From Sepioteuthis lessoniana (lineage: Eukaryota; Mollusca; Cephalopoda; Myopsida; Loliginidae), in the NCBI GenBank assembly GCA_963585895.1, contig CAUZXS010004380.1, positions 256,001-320,000 on the forward strand: DNA of 64,000 nt, written 5' to 3'. Of this stretch, positions 42,871 through 54,388 are shown in pieces (the stretch's first letter is position 1; the number at the start of each line of letters is the position of its first letter). The notes under the pieces were generated by a model. The model was not told the DNA's origin, made no database searches, and saw only the letters and a program-made list of their open reading frames with translations. The translations under genes and the position numbers were made by a program.

Positions 42871-42883
42871 ATATCAAACACAC

Positions 42884-42918
42884 CCTGTATGTATGTATGT
42901 ATGTATGTATGTATGTAT
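42884..42918 (+). repeat. (GTAT)n tetranucleotide repeat
   Basis: About eight GTAT units right after the E fragment. Confidence 0.95.
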
Positions 42919-43124
42919 ACTTGTATGTTGTGTGTCTCTATTTATTTCTGTGTGTCTCTGTGCAAATGCATTTTTATTTAATATATATTATTATTTTGAA
43001 TGATATTTCTTGATGAAAAATGACAGAAAAGTTCTTCAGAAAGTATATTTTTGAAATTCTAACAATTTACCTTCGCAGGAAAAAAAAAATCCAGGAAGCC
43101 AAATGAAGTTTATAAGCAGTATGT

Positions 43125-43330
43125 ATTTGCCCGTTCCTTTCACCATAGGAAGATAGGACACAAGGTCAATTTTAAAGCGGAGTACAGCTTGTTTGAATTC
43201 AGATTTTTCCTTTTCCTAGACTGATTGCCTCATGAAGAATAAAGTGCGTGGATTTTATTTCTATTTAATAATAATTCAGGAGAAAAGAAATAGATTTATA
43301 CCTTTGCAAATGGTTTTGGGTAGAAAGTGA
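43125..43330 (-). mobile_element. SINE family A, tail half
   Basis: gacacaaggtcaattttaaa and cctagactgattgcctcatg are the A tail in plus text. It breaks off near the centre. Confidence 0.65.
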
Positions 43331-43334
43331 AAAC

Positions 43335-43577
43335 TGCGGGTGGAGTGTTCGCCAATGTCTGGGAGACCTGGGTTCAATCCCAGGTCACGTCATACTAAAG
43401 ACTTTAAAAATTGTACTTGATACCTCCTTGCTGAACACTCAGTTATATAAGGTACGTATCGAGGGTAAAGTAGAGCAATATAGGGAAAGGAGTGGCGCCC
43501 TCTCTTTTACACCTCGATGTAGTAGCTATAGAAAAGGGAGCCTTCTGGTCACCCTCGACTAAGGTTGCCAACTTTAC
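43335..43577 (+). mobile_element. SINE family E, near complete
   Basis: gtggagtgttcgccaatgtc, B box GGTTCAATCCCAGG, the body, and 3' block ctcgatgtagtagctatag to aaggttgccaactttac. Confidence 0.8.
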
Positions 43578-43900
43578 ATTTCGTTAAGTTCACGTTTCAT
43601 TTGATGATAACTGTTACATTATGTATATCTCCATAACTTGAACATTAGATATGTATTCCTTTTTTTTTAAAATGTCAATGGAAATTAGTTTTTAGAATCA
43701 TCAGTCAGCTTGTAAGGGGAAAAAGCAATGTAAACAAAGACAAAAGAACTTTTAAGAATGAAAGAATTCACTGAGGTTATGACACAACGAATATTATTCC
43801 TTACAAACAATTCCTGTTCGATATCTAATGAGAATAAGTGATTATTAAATTCTTTAAAAAGGTTATGCTTCTGATAAAAGCACAAGAACACAAACATTTT

Positions 43901-43984
<84 letters not shown>

Positions 43985-44798
43985 CTAATTGATTAAAAAT
44001 AATCGATAAAGAGGTCTGAAGTGGAAGTGTTATTTGTGGTAGTCTTTATCGATCACTCTTCAGATAACATTCATTGTATTGAAGACAATCGATTGGCAGA
44101 TAAGGAAAGAAAAAATGGCGCTGACGATGATGATTAAAATCAACGTTAATTAGGAAACATTGATGTTCTTTGTGTCTGTGAATATAATTATATCTTTGAG
44201 AAGATGAGCCTCAGGAAAGTGGTGGAGGTTTTGATCTCTGACTTTTTTTAATATAAAAGTTTGATGAATAACAACCACCACAGCCGAAGAGGTTAATTTA
44301 ATAATTACATAATCACTTTTTACAGTTTGACTATTAATCGGTGCGTTTTCCTACTAGAGCTGATGGTACCTTAGCTAAGAGGTTTAAATACCAACAGCAG
44401 CTCCATCTGTCGGAGATTAACTGCTGGAAAAGAAAGCAATAGCAAGAAAAACTCATAATAATTTTATACGACCCAATTATATTTCAGCTATGTAACCGAA
44501 TCAATTTACCTTTTGGTGACTACTATTATGAAAGTGCTTTGTGTGGACGCAGACCTCACTAACAGGGGGTCCGAATGTTAAGTGGGACAGAATAGGTAAT
44601 TGGTAATATTAATTTGGGTACAATAAACAACTACGCTGGTCGCAAATTCGAATTCTGGAATATTCCAAAAACGATAAATTGCCGAATAAATACAAATGAA
44701 CTAATTATATATCTAAGATATATTAATATAGTTCTTCTGGGTCATTTTTCATCTGATTGATTGCAATATATATGTTTGATTTGAACCATTTAGATTTG
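43578..44798. other. No gene seen; (CA)n then (TA)n at 43902-43982
   Basis: Apart from the compound microsatellite the sequence is unrecognised. A frame at 43685-43936 (minus) merely reads into the CA run. Confidence 0.5.
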
Positions 44799-44831
44799 TA
44801 CAATCAATCAATCAATCAATCAATCTCACTT

Positions 44832-44870
<39 letters not shown>

Positions 44871-45076
44871 CACATGAATATACATATATATATATATATA
44901 TATCACATGAATAGATATAATATCTCATGAAAAATGAAAAAAAAGGGGAGAATCAACCTTACATACTGTTGATTATCCACCTTTTCTCCTATTTTCATCT
45001 GACGATTATGTGATACACTTGGAACCTTAAATAACGGACTTTAAGAATCTATCTATCTATCTATCTATCTATCTAT
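44799..45076. repeat. Cluster of simple repeats
   Basis: (CAAT)n 44799-44824, (CT)n 44833-44853, (TA)n around 44853-44869 and 44886-44903, and (TATC)n about 45043-45075. Between them agaatcaacc and tgttgattatcc form a short hairpin. Confidence 0.85.
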
Positions 45077-45518
45077 AATAAAATAAATTGAAATAAGGAA
45101 AGGTTTTTGCATAAAACGTGCTTGATGCTATTTAGATATGATACCAAAATATTGGAATATATTTGACTCTTCAAGTTCGTTTCTAAAAGCTTCATGCAGA
45201 GCACAATCATCCCATTGAAATAAAAGAAAAAAAGTGGCTGATCAACCCTATTTATAGTTCAAGGCATGTGGCATGTGATTAATAAGATGGGTTATGAATT
45301 AAGTTAAAACATATGAAGAAAGTAGTAATAGCTGTAGACTATGTCTGGAAAATGTATGGCAAAAATAAATCACTGAACAAGATAGATAATTTAATGAATA
45401 AATGGATAAATAAATGGAGAAAAGAAAAGAAAAGAAAAGTAAACAAACTGATATTTTAGTGCAGGTTTCTTATATATTTTCTCGGTATCATTTCCTACCT
45501 GACTAATAACATATAAAA
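45077..45518. other. No gene seen
   Basis: AT-rich sequence; small (AAAG/AAATA)-type runs near 45390-45440. Confidence 0.5.
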
Positions 45519-45538
45519 TTGCTGTATTTTAACTGCCC

Positions 45539-45598
<60 letters not shown>

Positions 45599-45618
45599 GG
45601 GCAGTTAATATACAGCAA
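45519..45618. repeat. 100-bp near-perfect palindrome with (TA)n core
   Basis: The left arm ttgctgtattttaactgccc is mirrored by the right arm (gggcagttaatatacagcaa) with one mismatch. The TA run 45542-45596 forms the centre. A (TTATG)n run (45621-45646) follows. Confidence 0.95.
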
Positions 45619-45845
45619 GTTTATGTTATGTTATGTTATGTTATGTATATATATATATATATATATACATATATGTAGTGTGTGTGTGTGTGTTTTGTGT
45701 GAGTATGACGTAAACCAATATCATACCATGTGACATTACCTCACTCTACAAATACGATTGAGAAGCCATTTTTCTAATTTCCGTCCAAGGCATGCGTGCT
45801 CCACATAAAATGAAACTCCAAGTAACGGGCTCGAAGAGTTAATAA

Positions 45846-45882
<37 letters not shown>

Positions 45883-45936
45883 TGATTAGAAACGAAAGTG
45901 TGACCTCACAAATTATAATGCGGATTTTGATTCTAC

Positions 45937-46172
45937 TGGCCCATTGGTCTAGTGGGTTGGAGACTTGGGTTCCGTCCCAGGTCGAGTCAAACCAAGGACT
46001 CAAAAATGGTACTTGATGCGGCCTTGTTTAACACAGAATTATAAAGTTAGGATTAAGGGTAAAGTGGAGCAATCCAGTGAAAGGAGAAGCGCCCTCTCCT
46101 ACACCTCAGTGTAGTAGCTATTGAAAAGGAAGCCTTTGGGTCGCCCTCGACTACGGTCGCCAACTTTACTCA
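45937..46172 (+). mobile_element. SINE family E; part of the right inverted arm
   Basis: ctggcccattggtctagtgg head (shortened), ggttccgtcccaggtcgagt, full 3' block to acggtcgccaactttact. From about 46060 it belongs to the inverted duplication. Confidence 0.8.
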
Positions 46173-46185
46173 TATATATATATAC

Positions 46186-46465
46186 TTAACCACTCTGCAC
46201 GAGTAGGATGCGACACAGGATCATTATTTTAAGCTGAGTTTAATAGATTTGCATTCAGAGTTGGGGCTCAAGACCATTTTCCATCCTAAGGCTAAAAAGC
46301 TCAGTCTGTCCTACTATTTACTCATAGGTAGAGAAAGAATAATTGGATTATTACCTTTCCCAAGAATATTAGCGTTATGTGAAATACAAACAACGTTGTC
46401 CAAGATTTGAACTTGGTTCACCATGTCCATTTCCTACGATATAATCGTTGCACCACGAGCGCCTG
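46186..46465 (-). mobile_element. SINE family A, complete; part of the right inverted arm
   Basis: ccactctgcacgagtagg tail variant, ggttcaccatgtccatttcc head side. The tRNA-like head ends at about 46465. The tail variant (gcgacacaggatca, ttggggctcaagaccatt) is shared only with 42641-42746, which supports direct descent. Confidence 0.8.
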
Positions 46466-46505
46466 AGTATACTTGAGGGTATTTTCCGGGAACTGCTGTT
46501 ACTTA

Positions 46506-46745
46506 CATATTTTGGTTTGATATGCTTTTATTAGCATACCAACCTTCGTGGGTTATTTAATGCCACCGTAGTCTTATAGAAGATCAGCAGTAGAACTATT
46601 AACCCATAACTGAAATATAAGGAGGTTCATACTTTTCCTAAGGATACTAATCCGAAAATGAACGTACTAGTGTAACTGGAGATCGAACTTGCTTACTATA
46701 ATGTCGCAGTTCAGTATGTTAGCCACAATGTTACTCGGACTCTCC
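46506..46745 (-). mobile_element. SINE family B, old copy
   Basis: Reversed hairpin tail attagcataccaaccttcg and gggttatttaatgcc, gaacgtactagtgtaactgg, gatcgaacttgcttact. The boxes are worn. Confidence 0.7.
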
Positions 46746-47180
46746 TTGAATAATCTGGAAACCAAATACATATATTGATTGCAACTTTATTTTTCTTAGT
46801 GTATAATTCTTTTTGCGGTTGGAATATCTAAAAAGAGAATTAATGAAAATATTATTGGAATTATGCATTTGTGTTCATTTTCTTCGAAAATACTTAAATG
46901 GACATTTTTTTTTATTTATTGCATTGGAGTTAATCCAGCGGCCATTTTTATGCTGTTGATACATATTCGTAATGATCTCTTTGAATTTATCCAATAACCC
47001 TAAAACCTTAACCAAGAATTTACATAGGCATGCAAATTATAAACAAACATATTTCTTTTAAAAACAATGTTTTTTTTCCTTTCTCGTGATCTTTGAATTA
47101 CATTTCTCTATTACTAACATAATTTAGACTCTTCCATATTCAGTTTTATGCATTTCCTCTCTTTAACGCCGACGGGGACA
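46746..47180. other. No gene seen
   Basis: AT-rich sequence with no familiar repeats. Confidence 0.5.
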
Positions 47181-47189
47181 ATTTTAAAG

Positions 47190-47840
47190 AAAACATTTCA
47201 TTATTGGTTTATTTCTATCTAGGTAAATAGAGTTTTTTCTCAATATCTTTTAAACGAGCTCGTATTTTGAAGAAAACGTTTTATTTATTGTTCATTTCTT
47301 TCTTAGTAAATACAACTTCAGTCTTGATACGTTTTGTAAACAGCTTGTATTTTAAAGAACACATTTCATTCTTTGTTCATTTCTACCTAGGTAAATAGAG
47401 ATTTTTTCTCAATTTCTTTTAACACAGCTCGTATTTTGGAGAAAACGTTTTATTTATTGTTCATTTCTCTCTTAGTAAATACAGCTTCAGTCTTGATACG
47501 TTTTGTACACAGCTTGTATTTTGATGAAAACATTGCATTCATTGTTTATTTTTCTGTTGGTAAATAAAGTTTTGATTTCCATATATTTTACACGGCTCGT
47601 TTTTTGAAGAAAAGGTTTTATTGATTGTTCATTTCTATCTTGGTGAATACAGTTTTTTTAATCAATACCTTTTAACTCAGCTCGTATTTTGAAGAAAACG
47701 TTTCAATTATTTTTCATTTCTATCTACTGGGATAGAAATGAAAAATATTAGAAATGCTGCTTCAATCTCGATACGTTTTATACATAACTCGTATTTTGAA
47801 GAAAGCATTTCATTTTTTTTGTTCATTTCTATCGTCCTAA
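47190..47840 (+). repeat. 84-bp tandem repeat in alternating 168-bp pairs
   Basis: The anchor gtaaata (or gtgaata) recurs at 47223, 47306, 47391, 47475, 47560 and 47643, a period of 83-85. Units alternate between a type with cagtcttgatacgttttgta then cagcttgta and a type with ttttctcaatatcttttaa then gagctcgta. This gives a higher-order period of about 168. About eight units in all. No frame is conserved. Confidence 0.85.
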
Positions 47841-48324
47841 ATAATTTCAGTAATAATACTTTTATAAGATACCTGATATATTTATGATTTTACAATATTT
47901 TAAAGAAATATCTATATATTTTCCTTACATATTTGGTTTAACATTGAGCTTAAGGTAGTAAAATTCACAATAAATCTAAGATGAGAAATGAAAAAAAAAA
48001 TATATGAATGAGTCTGTAGCGAGATAACTAATAATTGTTTCCATTGGAGAATGGGTGTGTCTGTTAAGCGTCTAGTTGAGTGCTTTTGCTTCTGTTTTTT
48101 TTTTTTTGAACAGCATAAAGGTCGTTTCTTGTCTCGTCATTTTACAGAAAAGCCAACAGAGAATGGCCCCCTAACTCAAAAAACTTATTTCTATTGTTGT
48201 ACTACTTTAACATACTGCTTATTTATAGAACAATATATGCATATTTTATCTGTTGGGACACGTTTGTGTATTCTTTCTTGAACTTCTTGTACGTATATTA
48301 TGGGTGCAATACTGATATATAGAT

Positions 48325-48325
<1 letters not shown>
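47841..48325. other. No gene seen
   Basis: A 76-codon frame (48051-48281) contains a phenylalanine run from poly-T and no motif. Confidence 0.45.

Positions 48326-48398
<73 letters not shown>
48326..48398. repeat. (GA)n microsatellite
   Basis: About 72 bp of uninterrupted GA. Confidence 0.95.
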
Positions 48399-48400
<2 letters not shown>

Positions 48401-48435
48401 AAAAAAGCCATGCTGTCGCTTTTCTTGATGATTAT

Positions 48436-48724
48436 CCTATTTACCAACCCCTTCGCCCGGGCAGGATATGACACAAGGTCAATTTTTAAGCGGAGTTTAA
48501 CAGGTTTGAATTCAGAGTTCTTCTTCTCCTAGACTAGTTGCATCACCAAAGCTGAAGATGCTAGTCTGTCCTACTATTTACCCATAGCTGGAGGGAGAAT
48601 AATTGGATTCATACCGTTCCCCAGGGTATTAGAGCTATGTGAAATGCAATCATTTACGTCCAGGATTTGAACTCGAGTCGCCATGTCCATTTCCTATGAC
48701 GATAACAATTACACCACAGGCACC
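48436..48724 (-). mobile_element. SINE family A, complete
   Basis: Tail accccttcgcccgggcagg and atgacacaaggtcaattttt, centre ctggagggagaataattgg, head gatttgaactcgagtcgcc and acaattacaccacaggcacc. It is close to the copy at 3104. Confidence 0.85.
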
Positions 48725-48984
48725 TCCTTGATGATAATAATGATTTGTATAACTTTCAATCATGCCGTCCTGAATATAGTGATGCATGTAGCTAGAAAAA
48801 ATATCATTTAGTTCTTGTGTATTATACGCATACCTTACAGTTGGGGTGAAAAATATTGTCAAATATTGTGTCTCAGACACAAATACTTGAGTGAGTCAAA
48901 CCTTCCGCAATATTTTGGTTGGTTATTAGTATCGTGGTAGATGGTGCTCTGTCATCTTGTGCATTGCTTCACTCCGTGTGTGAT

Positions 48985-49345
48985 TTAAAAACCATGCAGA
49001 TGAACATATAATATAGTCTAATTCGGGAACTTACACATTATGATTTGGAACTGGGCCAAACGCCGCGGAAGAAACAAAAAATATTTCATTGTATGAACGA
49101 TGAAAGCACATTTGATCACAGTACAGTAACCAGATGGCTGAAGAAATTTCGCTCGGGTCACAAGCCAAACCAGAGAGGCAAATCTTACGAGTAGAACTCG
49201 GAGAGTATCAGGTGAGCTCGGCATCTGACAGTTCATTGTAGTTCGTTACATTCACAATCTTGGTAAACGCACCCGGGACTGCCGAAGTGTGCCTCTTATC
49301 GCCATAATGTTGCAAAAACTTTAACCTACCTCAGTGATTACAATA
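48985..49345 (+). pseudogene. Degraded mariner (Mos1/SETMAR-type) transposase N-terminal part
   Basis: Plus-strand translation in shifting frames reads RELTHYDLELGQTPRKK, then HCMNDESTFDHSTVTRWLKK and FRSGHKPNQRGKSYE, then SESIR and LTVHCS remnants. The STVTRWLKKFRSG block is the second helix-turn-helix of this mariner group. No catalytic domain and no clear terminal repeats remain. Confidence 0.7.
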
Positions 49346-50253
49346 TATAAAAATCAAAGTCCGTTATTACCAGTGAAATGTTGATAGATTGAAATAAAAT
49401 TTTTCTGTCTGAAAATATTCTTTATCAATGCTGACATTTTCCTAGCCCGAGAAACGTTAATTTGAAATTTGCCTCAACGTTCAACAATTTATATTCAAAA
49501 GAGAAAACAGCCAAAGAAAAATTTCTCGCTGATTCTTATCTTATTGACGATGTTCTCTTAATCAATTGCAATTAATTAGAACAAATTGCTGAGGAAGGGA
49601 ATTAGTCATTATATATTCAACACAGCTGAATAGTTTTAAAAGCGCATATCTTTATCAACACGCTACTGAATAATAAGTTTCTTGTTATGCTACTAAATTG
49701 CACTAATGAACTTAGTCTTCTGATTATCAACGCTCCAGTTTACCTGTTGAAGTAATCAAGAAATCTACTGCAGGAAGCCATAAGTGTATTTTTTAAACAC
49801 AGAATTACTGATGTAACAAATAATAATTTTTTTCAGCCGCATACCTCATCATATTCAGGACTGCATGATCGAAAGTGAGTTATTTCAATCCCATCTGGTG
49901 TAGATCAATGAGTCTGTAGATAAAAAAATATCTTTTCTTTCTTTTGAATCAATATTTTTCCATTATGAAATTCTTTCTCGTTCATGCTCTTAACTAAATG
50001 TGTAAGTGTGCTTATGTCCACTTACACCCACCGAATGATCCGTGTGTGCGTGATTGTGTGTGTGTGTGTGGGGGGTGCAATTATATACAATACAGGAAGC
50101 AAAAGTTTTAATATATTCGATGATCATATAACCGAGAAACTGACATTTACAAAGTTCCGTTGACTTTGTATACGATATTCTTAGATATACAATATTCTAT
50201 TTCTGAGATTGAGCAGTCTTTGTTTACAAATATAGCAAACTATATTATCAATA

Positions 50254-50255
<2 letters not shown>
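49346..50255. other. No gene seen
   Basis: Unrecognised AT-rich sequence. A TG run near 50041-50073 and a (TA)n run at 50256-50308 close it. Confidence 0.5.
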
Positions 50256-50308
<53 letters not shown>

Positions 50309-50311
<3 letters not shown>

Positions 50312-50893
50312 ATTGGACAAAATAATGGAAACACCTGGAAATCTTAAACGAATTTATTTGAATAGGGTTTTCTGATTGCAGCCCTCCGGTTAAATCTGGC
50401 TTTGTGCAGCACCCTTCTAACAGTTTTTGAGGAAATTGTGTTCTTGAGATGGTCATTAAGCTTTTTTGTGATTTTCGGAGCTGTATTCTTGTGATCCTTT
50501 CTAACAATCCGTATAAATCCGACGGTCCCTTTCTTCAAGAGTTTTGCTCCAGTGAGGAGGTTTTTCCTTCTTTCTCAAATGTTGTCATTACTTTCGAGAC
50601 AATACTCCTTGCTACACCAAATGATTCAGTGGTTCTTGTTACACTAGCGCCTGCCATACGAGCTGCAAGACTTTGACCTCTTTTAAAGTCTGAGAGATCA
50701 CTGCAATTTTAATGAATTTTGATTCATTTCTACTGATGAAATCTGTAAAAAAGCAACAATTTTAGTAGAATAAGACGAGAAAAATTAATAATAAATCAGA
50801 AAACGTTAAAATAATAAACGTTTGATGGTCGTACTTGAGTTTCAAAATTATGATACTAAGATTCTAGGTGTTTCTATTATTTTTTCCAATACC
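50309..50893 (-). mobile_element. Tc1 element reduced to its DNA-binding half
   Basis: Terminal inverted repeats ATTGGACAAAATAATGGAAA at the left against TATTGGAAAAAATAATAGAAA (complement) at the right, with TA at the outer edges. The minus-strand translation gives only the N-terminal paired-like DNA-binding region: LSDFKRGQSLAARMAGASVT, VARSIVSKVMTTFEKEGKT, then KDHKNTAPKITKKLNDHL and SSKTVRRVLHKARFNRR. The frame then ends at the left TIR. The whole catalytic domain is absent. About 585 bp instead of the usual 1.6 kb. It is a TIR-bearing deletion derivative. Confidence 0.8.
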
Positions 50894-50894
50894 T

Positions 50895-51175
50895 GTATAT
50901 CCCCAAAACCTTCGCATAATCAAAATGTAATACAAGGTTAATATTTAAGCGGATCTTGACTGGTTTGAATTTAGTTTTCCGTCTCCTAAATTAGTTGCAA
51001 TACCAAGTTCAAAGCGCCCCGTCTACCTTTATAATCACCCATAAACTGATAGAGATTTGCGGTGGGTTTCATAGCTTTCCCAAGGGATTTAGCGCTAAAT
51101 ACTAACAAACTTGTCAAGATTTGAAAACGGGTTACAGGACCATTTCATACGGTGATAACTATTGCAGACAACGAC
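50895..51175 (-). mobile_element. SINE family A, old copy
   Basis: tatccccaaaaccttcgcat, gtaatacaaggttaatattt, tttcccaagggatttagcgc and a worn head at about 51110-51175. Confidence 0.55.
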
Positions 51176-51439
51176 GAAAGTTTTAGCACACCCATCAATT
51201 TTGTATATTTGTATCTCATTCTCAGAATGTAATGCTAGTATGATGCCAGGTTTTATATGTTAAAAAGCACAAAAAAGGAATATAAAACTCAATTTTCAGA
51301 AAAATACGTTAAATAGAACAAATTTGATAGGTGAATTATACAAAATAGGAAAAAACAAAATTAATCCTATGGTAGAAAATACCGTTTTAATTTGATTGCT
51401 TGGTGTAAGTATAAGTAATTTACATAATTTTGTAATCGG

Positions 51440-52515
51440 GGAAGCTTTTTAGACTATTTATTCAGAAGAATATTTGTGATAATTCCAGCAAAGAACATGA
51501 TACGGTGTATAGAGTGTCACCATTGTTATTCTAACGTTAACAACACGATCAGATTGACAAAAGATCTTAGCATTGATTTGAGACAGAGAATTATTAACTT
51601 CCACAAGCTGGGAAATAGTTACAGCCCTATTTCAAACCGGTTACCTATCCCTAGTTCTACGGTACAGTCCGTTATAAAGAAGCTTAAACAGTTTGACTCG
51701 ACAGAGAATTTTGCCTGGGCGTGGGAGAAGTTGTCACAGAGAACTGTACGAAAATTGAGTCAGGATGTTCATATAAACTAGATTTGTTTTGAAAGATAAT
51801 GCCAAAAGTTTGGATACGATGGCTATCATCGTAGGTACTCGCACAAAGCTTTTTTTTTCAAATAGAAATGGGTTCTAATGAAAAGTGACTACGGCGAAAC
51901 CCTTTTCACAATCCATATCACATTGTTGCTCGGTTTGATTTTGCCAAAATGTTCTACGACAAAGAAAATTGCTTTCGGGAACAAGTACTATAGAGTGATG
52001 AAACAAAAAAAGCTTTTTGGTCATAATTATGGACAGAAAATTTGACGCAAGAAAGGTGACGCTTTCCCTGCAAAGTCATTGTGCCAACATTAAACATGGA
52101 GGGATCTCGATGATGTTTTGGACTTGTTTTATCTCAAGGTAAACTGGACAATTGATTGAAATACGAGTAATAATATAATCTGAAGACTATGAGAAATTCT
52201 GGATGAAAATCTACTACTATCAGCGCAAAATCTTTTGATCTAGGTTGGCGATTTATATTCCTGCAAGATAATGATACCAAAAATATGTCTAATCAGTGAA
52301 TGCTTGGTTTCAGAAAAATATTACAGTTCGAATTCTATTGAAAATCTATGGTAACAATTGAAATTTTGAATCAATCGTCGGGCACCAAAACCTTCAGGAA
52401 ATTGAAGAATGGAAGAAAATCACAAAAAAGACTTGTTCAAATCTCATCCAAAAGTTTAGATAATGATCACAAGCTAGTTGAAAAGATGAGAGGCCATGCT
52501 ATTGACACTTAAGAA
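51440..52515 (+). pseudogene. Tc1 transposase, full length but decayed
   Basis: An open frame covers the N-terminus (51476-51781): TKDLSIDLRQRIINFHKLG, then IPSSTVQSVIKKLKQFDSTE, a paired-like helix-turn-helix. After frame changes come FAKMFYDKENCF and SDETK (first catalytic Asp), FLQDND (second Asp region), SIENLW from the third-Asp block, and LVQISSKSLDN to MRGHAIDT at the end. Many stops. The possible left edge (agttttagcacacccatc, 51199) has no matching right edge that I could find. A separate insertion from the Tc1 at 50309. Confidence 0.8.
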
Positions 52516-52686
52516 TGTGAAAATTATTCAATTTTTCAATTTTTCATACTGTACAAATAATTTTGTCTTTTTCCCTTTTGTTTATTTTTCTTATCATATT
52601 TAGTAAATTTAACCCTTTCCCTCTCAAAATTGAGATTTATATTACTTTTTTTTCACTTGATAACATATAAAATGTCTAAGAAATTC

Positions 52687-52726
52687 TAAGAAAATATTCA
52701 TTAGTGTACTAATAATTTAGTCGTCG

Positions 52727-52766
<40 letters not shown>

Positions 52767-52806
52767 CGACGACTAAATTATTAGTACACTAATGAATATT
52801 TTCTTA
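52687..52806. repeat. Perfect 120-bp palindrome with (TA)n core
   Basis: The left arm from taagaaaatattcattagtg and tactaataatttagtcgtcg is matched base for base by the right arm. The middle is a TA run (52731-52764). Centre between 52746 and 52747. Confidence 0.97.
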
Positions 52807-53018
52807 TTTTTCATGAGAAAATGGCTGGTCAGTATCCCTGCTTCTTAGTTTGTTTCGTGCCTTTTCCCAAGACTATGTCGTTACTTAGATATTATAACTT
52901 CAGTTTTTCTTAAACAACTTGTATTGTATGTATGATTCTTTATAATATAGATATCAATCTTGTAGGTCGTAGGATTAATAAATGAAAGTGCACATTAAAT
53001 AAATGAATCAAACCCACT

Positions 53019-53025
<7 letters not shown>
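52807..53025. other. No gene seen
   Basis: Unrecognised sequence leading into microsatellites. Confidence 0.45.
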
Positions 53026-53098
<73 letters not shown>

Positions 53099-53107
53099 TG
53101 TGTGGGT
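53012..53107. repeat. Compound (CA)/(TA)/(TG) microsatellite
   Basis: CA at 53012-53027, TA to 53056, TG to about 53093. CA and TG flanking TA make it roughly self-complementary. Another (TA)n lies at 53258-53307. Confidence 0.9.
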
Positions 53108-53253
53108 GTGAGCAGATAATTCTATAAGAGTATGCTTATTAAAAAAATAATGCGCGACAGGGATGGTGAAGAGGCGGGAACTTTAAAATCATATTATGAT
53201 AAAGAGTCTCTCATCGAAATGTTAACAATTTTGCGAAACGTCCTTTTAACTGG

Positions 53254-53309
<56 letters not shown>

Positions 53310-54071
53310 GGATGCTAAAGTAGACGCCTTAATCAATACATAAGAAGAATCATCGTCTTTAAAAAGATTTTACAAGGCTTTAAAAGAGTCACTGTTCCTA
53401 AAATATAACTTATGTAAATATCCTGTAGTAACGTCAATAAGTCAGCAGCTTACTGACAAAAAAGCATCTATTTTACAAAGCAAATACTTTTTAACATAAT
53501 CTCCTTCTTTGTTTACTGAATCCAATAGCTCATCATCAATGGCATTAATCCAGCATTATACAGTGAAAATTTTGTATCAAAGTTCAGCTACTTCCAGGTG
53601 ACAGATTATTGATTTTACCTTTGGACTTGAGTCAAAGAACAAACTGATTAATCTTTTCACAGGCTGTGAATTCTTTTTTTATATACTGACATAAATTTTC
53701 AACGCAACGAAACAAAAATGAAAATCCATCAATTTTACGTGCGATAAAATATTTATTTAGTTTATCATTGATCAATTTTATTTGCTGTGTAATTCTACAT
53801 TTATGAATCTGAATAACAAGAGGAAAAAAAATGGTGCAACAATAAATTCAGTTATCTTGTTTTTTTCTCGGTAAGAAAATTGTATGATTTTTTTTTTCAT
53901 TACTCTGAGCTTTAGATTTAAAATTAATAATAATTTAATCATTGTATAAAAAAAAAAAAAGGTGAGGAAAAAATCTCCTGTTGCTTAGCAATTAGCAAAT
54001 CTTTCTTTTCTTTTGCTTTTAACATTTTCTTCCCGCCGTTCAGTGCGTTTTTATATTGAAATTAACTAAGC
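53310..54071. other. No gene recognised
   Basis: AT-rich sequence. The stretch 53450-53680 gave a faint impression of a minus-strand mariner-type fragment, but I could not identify a motif. Confidence 0.4.
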
Positions 54072-54332
54072 TATTGGCCTAATGAGTAAAGCGTTCGCCA
54101 ATGGTCCGGGAGACCAGGGTTCCATCCCAGGTCGAGTCATATCGAAAACTCAAAAAAATGGTACTTGTTTCAGCCTTCCTTAATACTCAGCATTATAAGG
54201 TAAGGATCAAGGGTAATGTGGAACAATCCAGAGAATGTAGTAGCGCCCTCCCCTTACATCTCGGTGTAGTAGCTATTGAAAAGGGAGCCTTCGGGTCACC
54301 GTTGACTAAACTCACCAACTTTACTTACATTC
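54072..54332 (+). mobile_element. SINE family E, complete
   Basis: tattggcctaatgagtaaag, gttcgccaatggtccgggag, B box GTTCCATCCCAGG, cattataaggtaaggatcaa, ctcggtgtagtagctattga, ending ctcaccaactttactt. Confidence 0.85.
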
Positions 54333-54388
54333 GCTACAAAGAGTTTGCTACTGGGGTAACAAAAAAAGTTTGTTTTCGGCAATCTGAG

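Noticed and set aside
53450-53700. Faint mariner-like minus-strand fragment
   Set aside because: No diagnostic motif could be read in any frame.
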